Shown here in pieces: positions 52,701 to 61,700 of a stretch of 64,000 nucleotides of DNA (within the stretch, counting starts at the first letter, position 1; every line of letters starts with the position of its first letter). The notes below the pieces were generated by a model that saw only the letters and a list, made by a program, of their open reading frames with translations, searched no databases and was not told the origin of the DNA. Origin of the DNA: Siphonodentalium dalli (lineage: Eukaryota > Mollusca > Scaphopoda > Gadilida > Siphonodentaliidae). The stretch is taken from positions 231,276,578-231,340,577 of the forward strand of contig CP136062.1 in the NCBI GenBank assembly GCA_032622095.1, given 5' to 3'. Made by a program: the position numbers and the translations under genes.

Positions 52701-55700
52701 ATTCGCCTCACCATTGGCCATACAGTAACTCCATGTATATTTATTTGCCACATGCATAGCTATATAACCACTAAAGATATACATATACACCACACCGATG
52801 ACCATACAGTCACTCCTGGTATACATGTTCGTTACATCCATGATCATACATCTCTTCTTGTATACATATTTGCCTCACCCGTGGTCGTACAGTCTCACGC
52901 CATGTATATGTATATATATATATATTTGCGACACCCGTGGCCATATAGCCACTCAAGATATACATATACACCCAACCCAAAACCATAGAGTCACTCCATG
53001 TATATACATATATACCTCACAAATGGCCTTACAGCCCTTCTAGATGTAGCAATCTCCCGTACCGCGCACACGGCATTTCATACACTCCAGACTTGCATAT
53101 ACACCTGACCCATGACAATTCAGCCTCTCGCTGTATACGCATAAACCACATTCGTGATCATAGTCACACCTTGTATATCAATTCACCCCACCATTAATGT
53201 GTGCCATACTGTCAATCCCTATATACATATTGCCCATGGCCATATAGTCACTCATGATATACACATACACCTCACCCATGACCACATATATATACCTCAT
53301 ATATATACCTCATCATTGGCCATACAGCCCTTCTAGATATACCAATACCCCGCACACACGGCCATTCGTACACTTCAGACTTGCATATACAGCTCAACCG
53401 AGACAATTCAGCCACTCGCTGTATACATATACACCGTCTCCATGAGCAGTCAGCTATTCACTGTATGCTTGTACACACCACCAATGACAATACAATAGGC
53501 CCTACATATAAACATATACATCCCACCATCACCATGAGGTCACTATCTATATACACTAACCGCCAATGGCATCAAAATGTACTCCATGTATGCATATACA
53601 CTTCAACAATGACGTGCAGTCATTCCATGTACACATATACACATTGCCCATAACCATACAACCACATCATATTTACACAAAAACCCATCCATTACCATAC
53701 ATCCATCATATGTATACATATACACCCACCCATGGCAATACAGCCACCCAATGTACACATGTACAGCCCACCCCTGACCACACAGTCACTCCATGTATAC
53801 ACCCAGGACAGTGTAGCTGCTATTGTTATGCCCATACACCACTTCAATGACCAGACAGCCACTCACTGTAAACATGTTCACCTCACACATCACCATACAG
53901 CTACTCCTTATATACCTATACATCTCACCATGGGCACCCCACCCATGACCATATGGTCACACATTGTATAACTATTCACACCATTCATGAATACATTAAC
54001 TCCATGTATACCAACTCACATCGCCTATGACCATACAGTCAACAGACATACACACTGTATTAAGTTGATTAATGTTGATGCTAATGGGCCAGAATAGCCA
54101 CATAATATGATCCCTCTCAGTTTCGTTTCAACGGTCTGCCCATTTCCGTTCAAAAGCAAGAAAGGTTTTGGCAAAATCCATATTGCATTCCTCAAAATGA
54201 ACTTGTCATGCCTCGTAGGGTACCGGGACAACCAGAATAGAACATTTAGTTGATTAAGTAGCATGTGAGTCACAATTGATTATGTATACATATACACCAC
54301 GTATATACACATATGCATATGTATATAATAATGTTTACCAAATTTGGTTGCCATTTTGGAAGCCATCTTGAGTAATTCTGTCTAAAACACCTGAGTGTGA
54401 CACATGTAACACATATCAAAACAATAAACATATTTGATACCAAACATGGTTTCATTTTACTTTTAAAAAATGTCTCAAACCTGAACAGCGATTTTTTTGC
54501 CGATTTTGATATCAGGTTTGTGATTGAAAATTTCGAATAATTCTGGTAATTTCAGTGGTTAAAATAGTAACAAATACCCAAGGTGCATCAGAAATGTTAG
54601 TAGTCAAGCTATATAAGATAGAGTAGTCAATTGTGTGCATCAACACAACTTGTAAGCGGTTGCATGGCACGCTGGGATAATAACTACCATTTTCCATATT
54701 TTGACAGCCATTTTGGCAGCCATTTTGAGCCAAAGTGACAATTTTGGTACCATTGAGTTAAAATATCAATAAGATATAGAATGCATCACTTACATTGCAC
54801 AGTTCTTCCCACTTCTTGATGAAATATGACTAGAATTCCAATGGGGATCTTTTGTGAAATGTTATACCGCGTTTTGTAAAATCGAATTTTTGAGTGATCG
54901 GAAGGGGTGTGGACATCAAGAACAGCATATTCCATTGTTCCAATCGTCAATTAACATGCTAAATACAAATTAAAGTCACAATTCTCAACCAGTTCCAAAC
55001 CACAGAAACTTATCTTAAAGATATTAGTAAAACAAACTTTAAAATTCCACTTCCGGTCGCCATTTTGGCGGCCATCTTGGACGGGGAGTTCCTATTTTGG
55101 CACATACAGGAGGCGTTATGTCTTAGCTTCACAAAAATGTATACAGGTGTATACATATGACAAGATGTTCTCACTATAATTGCATCAAGCTGACTTATAG
55201 GAAAATGGCAGCCATCTTGGACGCCATCTTGAATTACAAAAAATGCTCAAAGCGGATTTTAGCGGATTTTGGATATGTTATAGAGGAGAGCTTCCTCTTC
55301 AAAATGGTATACAAACCAACTTAGTCCAAATTTTTTCTAGGTCAAACCTTTTATCGACCAGACTAAGTATAATTGCCGGTCTTACCTGGGGGGAACATTT
55401 GGTTTTCTCTGGCATGTATGCATGTACAGTATAATTGCCGGTCTTACCTCGGGGGAACATTTGGTTTTCTCTGGCATGTATGCATGTACAGTATATATAG
55501 TAGCCGGTCTTACCTCGGGGGAACATTTGGTTTTCTCTGGCATGTACAGTATAGTAGCCGGTCTTACCTCGGGGGAACATGTGGTTTTCTCTGGCATGTA
55601 CAGTATAGTTGCCGGTCTTACCTCGGGTGAACATTTGGTTTTCTCTGGCATGTACAGTATAGTTGCCGGTCTTACCTGGGGGGAACATTTGGTTTTCTCT

Positions 55701-58700
55701 GGCATGTATGCATAGTTGTGTTTATCAAGCAGATAGCACGCCAAGCCTTCGAATGATAAATAACACAGCTCTCGCAAGTTGCTATCAGGTTCATGTCGCT
55801 GAAATGAAATAACACTCGTATGAAGGTTTCTGCTGAAGAAGTCTTCAATTCAAATAGCTGGCTCTATGTATGACATTTAACCTTATCATGACGGGAGCTG
55901 TGCTGGTGCAGCATTAATAAAGATCCTGTGCCAGTGCATTCTCTTATATATGGAAGTCTCCCATTGGGAGCCTCACATATATAAGAGATTGAACTGGCTT
56001 ACAAGGTCAAGGTAAATATTGTTATGCCAATGTATTCTCTTATATATGGGAGACTCACATATATAAGAGAATGCATTGGCACATGGTTCTCGCAAAATTT
56101 CATGAAGCTCAAGTCATGGAGGGTTAACACACATAATTACTGAATTACAAGAATCATAATCGCAGGTGCACAGGTTCACAGGTTCACAGGTTCCCATGGT
56201 ACTAAATATCTGTGCCAAGTTTTAAAACAATTGACCAAAAAATGTAGGAATACTGAAAAGCTCAGACAATTTAGTGATGCTATCGCGCATCATCATCTTC
56301 ACCTTCTGGGAACTTAAATCTGAGTCAAGGTCTCCCATAGCAGATGAGGCCATGCAGAGAATGAATTTGGTGATACAAGCCCACTGTCGATATCATCTGA
56401 TCCATGCTATAATAGTTTGTATAAACACTGCTCAATGAATTGGTCTCTACATAAAGGCTAATGGTTTCACCAAACGCAGGTTACAAATACAAATACTTTA
56501 TTGGACTAGACGAGTTGCAAAAGTATGTCCCAATAACATGAGGTGAAATAAAATAAAATAAAATAAAACATAATATGAGGTATAACAGTGTTACAGTAAT
56601 TATTACATACATAATCATATTTTAATTATAATAATGAAATGAGTTCAGTTGTTATATAATAATGAATGAATTTAGTTGAGTTGTTATATAATAATGAATG
56701 AATTGAGTTGAATTGTTACATAAAACAATAAATGACTACTTCACCAGTGTGTGAAATGAAGCCGACTGATTGCGTGATGCCCTTTTGGCGCCCGAATACC
56801 TGGGGGTCCCACCTCAACAATGTCTACTCAATGATATCATAAACCTGCTATTGTAGGACCTTTTGATGTGGATAATTGATCCACCAATTCATGTCCCCAT
56901 GAAATAGCCTTTTATATAAAGAGGCCAATGAAATCAAAGCCATCCACAGTATTTTGACTCTATGCATACATATACTTGTTTTGAACACAGCTGTATTTGA
57001 ATTGAAAGTACCAGTAAAAGATTGAAAAATAAGTTCTTTAACACTCGGATCTTACTCTTGGAAACCATGTAGGAATTGTTTGAAATCTTTAATAGCCAAG
57101 GAAATGTTTTGAACACACCTATATTTGTTTTGAACACACCGTTATTTGTTTTGAGCACACCTGTTTTGTTTTTAACATACCTGTATTTGTTTTTAACATT
57201 CCTATATTTGTTTAGAGCACACCTGTATTTGTATCTAACATACCTGTATTTGTTTTGAGCACACCTGTATTTGTTTTGAACATACTGTATTTGTTTTTAA
57301 CATACCTGTATTTGTTTTTAACGTACCTGTATAAGGTTAATGAGTTCTCTATCACTGAGATCTTCCTCCTGGAAGTCCTGTAGGAATTGTCTGAACTCTT
57401 TAATACCCAGATATTTATTTTGAGCAGTTTCGATGCCAGCACAATTTGAGACGATGCTGGCGGCCGCTATGACATCACAGATTCTATGCCTCTGTCTGTT
57501 ATCTTGGATCAGATCAAAGGCGTTATTTCTCGTTATCACACCTGTAATATAATAATGAAAGTGTCAATGACACTGTAGCTCAACTTGGAAAGGGAATAAA
57601 TTCATGTGTTACAGACAATGGAGTGATTAGGAATGCGGAAAGTTGAAATGTCTAAGTAATACCAGATTATCAACATGAAGAGATATATATAAAGTAAAAT
57701 CCAAGATGGTTGCTGGCGGCTATGTTTTTGAATGAAATTCAAAAACATTTGATAGCTTCCATCTACTAGATCAATATCAAGATTAATATGAAGTTTGGTG
57801 ATGATCGGCTGAGGGAAGTGGACTGTTGGGTGTGCCAAAGGATTTAGTCATGCAAAGAGTAAAATCCAAGATGGCTGCCCGTGGACATGTTTTATGACAG
57901 AATGACCCCAAAATGACTCGCTCACATCTACATGTCAATGTTAACAGCCATGATAAATTTCATAATGATCAGCCAAAGCTACAACTTGTAGCCAGTGCCA
58001 AAGGATTTAGTCATGCAATGAGTAAAATCCAAGATGGCTGTCAGCGGCCATGTTTTATGGCCGATTGATGCCAAAATGACTTTCTACATGTCAATATTAA
58101 CATACATACCAATTTCATGATGATCAAGTGAACAGTTCGGCCTGTAGCCCGTGCTAATTGAATTTTGAAATACAAAATTACCAGTGGCGGCCATGTTTTT
58201 TTGCCGAATGACCCCAAAATTGCTCGTTTCCCACCAGTATATGTCAATGTCAACAGCCATGACAAATTTTATAATGATCCGACCAAAGGTACGACCTGTA
58301 TCCCGTGCTAAAGGAATTTGTTGACAAATCAAGCACACACACGCGCACACACACATGACGACAGATACCAAGCCATGGCAATAGCTCAAACTTTACAAAG
58401 TAAAGTTGAGCTAAAAAGGTATGTAATCATCAATTGGTATGAAACAGTAAATTCCATTACAATTGCGAAATAAATGAACCAGTCATCAGTCAGCTACATT
58501 GTATCGGCAGTCAACGAATATTACCAGGGTTCCTTTACTGCATATAATAACGTGCTACGGCAGTCACAGAACTGTTATTTGTGGTGCAGTTATGGTTGAC
58601 CAGATATAAATGCATAATAACCACAGGGCAGTACTAAGGGCAGTACAGTATACAATAATATGTATTCAATGGCTGGGGTTCCTTTAACCCTTTACCCAAC

Positions 58701-61700
58701 AGAAGGGCCCCGTGCCAATGCATTCTCTTATATATGCGAGTCGACCATAGGTCGCCTCGCATATATAAGATAATGCATTGGCTTAACACATTAAAAATTA
58801 TAAAATTGTTAAATAATGTAAGAAAAAATGTTAAAAAGTGTTAAAAAAAGTTTTTTTTTAGGCCAATCCATTCTCTTATATATGCGAGGCGACCTATGGT
58901 CGACTCGCATATATAAGAGAATGCATTGGCACAGGGCATAACTGTAACTATCACAATGTGGTCAAGGAGCCGGTTCCAATGATATCCATATTTGTATGGT
59001 TCTATTGAGACAGACCGAAGATATTTTAGGCTGTTGAAGCTTTATTTGGCCGGTTTTGGCCGTTTTGTTGGGTAAAGGGTTAAATACATGTGCCTCACGT
59101 ACAGTAATGCCTTAAATAATCGACTCCTAAACCACACCAGAATTATGGGTAATTTTTCAGGATTTAGTCGGAAATATGGCTTCTTGTTGCCATTCATCGG
59201 AAAGCTCTCACTGAGAGTTTTCCAATGAATGGCAACACGCCATATTTCCAACTAAATCCTGAAAAATTACCGATAATTCTGCTATGGTTAAGGAGTCGAT
59301 TATACAGGGCATTACTGTAAATGGGTGTGGAATAAATAAATATACCATAATACCCTTATGGAGCCCCAGACAGAGAGATTGATGCACTGATGGATGTCTT
59401 CTGTTTGGATCTGTGTGAGGCTCCATACAGGAGTGTGATTAAATACATGTGCCTCACATAAATGGTTGTGGAATAAAGAAATATACTTACACATATCACA
59501 ATCATCGGGGATGTAAGACACAGATTTGTAATGATATTTACTCGCGTCGACAGGGCTAGGTATGGCAAGCTGTTCAAAGATATCCTTGAGGTCCTTCCGA
59601 CACCGAATACTAAATGCCGTGAACATGTCCATGAAGTCGAGGAATGTCAGCTGAGTGGAATGTGTTACGATGTTCATTTTATTATCGGCACCTCGCTCTC
59701 CCAGAGAAATTTTCCGCCGTTTTCGCGATCGATATCGCTTCGTATAACTGAAGCTTGTTGTCCTCCGTCTAAGAGTAACAGGATCTTTAGTCCGTGTAGA
59801 ATAGAAATTTATTCCGACACCTGTAACGGGACCTTTAGGGTCAACACTCTCCTTTTTCTTCCCGATGAATGCTGATGATTTTGTGTTATCGAACAGATGT
59901 AATCCTTTGTTTTCCTGGAAAAAATATTGAGATGTGTATAATAATATTCAAGGGTTGCTGGGAATGTCATGAGAAGTGAGAGTATATAAGCTCAAAAACA
60001 AGCAAGCAATGTATAGTCTTGAGTACGCACTGTGGAGTACAACATAAGGGTGACAACAAATTATATGTCAACTAAATAGAAAGAAGCATAATAAAGTGAC
60101 ATAGCAGTTAAACAGGCAGATAAATAGTTTATTGTATAAATAATATTATAAATACAGAGATTTGAATGTTACTAGGCAGCGTGAGAGCGCACAGCGAACT
60201 ATTTTAGAGAATTAATTACTACACACCCCCCCCACTCCCGACATATGTCACGATTACTAAGTTGGGTATGCTAGAAAATAAAAGTGGACTACGCTGGTCC
60301 TCCAAAGACAGAATGAGTCTATTATTATGAGATGGGCCTAAAGATATTGAGATGTCGATTTTATTGTTTGTACCTCTCATTTTGAGTTAACTCTGACGTT
60401 CATGACAGGACATGCGCAGGTACAAAATTAAAGATCCTGTGCCAGTGCATTCTCTTACAGTCCTCAAAATTGACCACAGCAAGCAATACCGTGGGGTAAT
60501 GGCGTGGCAACATTTGGAATCTAACATGCCACATCATTAAATTTGCCATTGGACATTTTTCCTAATTTCGACAGCTGCTCTTATATCCTCTCTCATATAT
60601 AAGAGAATGCACTGGCTCACAAGGTCAAGGTAAATATTGTTAGGTCAATGCATTCTCTTATGTATTCAAGGCTCCCTATGGGAGACTCACATATATAGGA
60701 GAATGCACTGGCTCACAAGGTCAAGGTAAATATTGTTAGGTCAATGCATTTTCTTATGTATGCAAGGCTCCCTATGGGAGACTCACATATATAGGAGAAT
60801 GCACTGGCTCACAAGGTCAAGGTAAATATTGTTAGGTCAATGCATTCTCTTATGTATTCAAGGCTCCCTATGGGAGACTCTCATATATAGGAGAATGCAC
60901 TGGCTCACAAGGTCAAGGTAAATATTGTTAGGTCAATGCATTCTCTTATGTATTCAAGGCTCCCTATGGGAGACTCTCATATATAGGAGAATGCACTGGC
61001 TCACAAGGTCAAGGTAAATATTGTTAGGTCAATGCATTCTCTTATATATGCGAGGCTCCCTATGGGAGACTCACATATATAAGAGAATGCACTGGCTCAC
61101 AAGGTCAAGGTAAATATTGTTAGGTCAATGCATTCTCTTATGTATGCAAGGCTCCCTATGGGAGACTCACATATATAAGAGAATGCACTGGCTCACAAGG
61201 TCAAGGTAAATATTGTTAGGTCAATGCATTCTCTTATATATGCGAGGCTCCATATGGGAGACTCACATATATAGGAGAATGCACTGGCTCACAAGGTCAA
61301 GGTAAATATTGTTAGGTCAATGCATTCTCTTATGTATGCAAGGCTCCCTATGGGAGACTCACATATATAAGAGAATGCACTGGCTCACAAGGTCAAGGTA
61401 AATATTGTTAGGTCAATGCATTCTCTTATATATGCGAGGCTCCATATGGGAGACTCACATATATAGGAGAATGCACTGGCTCACAAGGTTTAGGTAAATA
61501 TTGTTAGGTCAATGCATTCTCTTATATATACGAGACTCCCATATATAAGCAAATGCACTGTAGGTCATTTATTGAACTTATTATCTGAACATTTCCTGCC
61601 AATCAATATGAACCAGCATACTCTTTTAGTATCTGTTTTTTCTACCTGTTGTCTGCTTATGTATATTGAACACCCCTCCATATTACTGATAGACCATTCC

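Noticed and set aside
52545-53971. Multiple short open frames in the foldback core
   Set aside because: All are translations of a CATACAGTCACTCC-type minisatellite on both strands.
51001-55366. Pair of short coding regions mirrored in the foldback arms (around 52099-52326 and 54025-54273)
   Set aside because: They are the same arm sequence in inverted copies with different stops and no recognisable domain.
57031-57117. Mutually exclusive alternative copy of exon e3
   Set aside because: The matching frame meets a stop after FLHGFQE and no acceptor precedes it, so it is a decayed duplicate.
60590-61560. CRISPR-like array (direct repeats with spacers)
   Set aside because: The whole 96-bp unit repeats, spacers included, and the genome is animal. 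It is a tandem MITE hairpin array.
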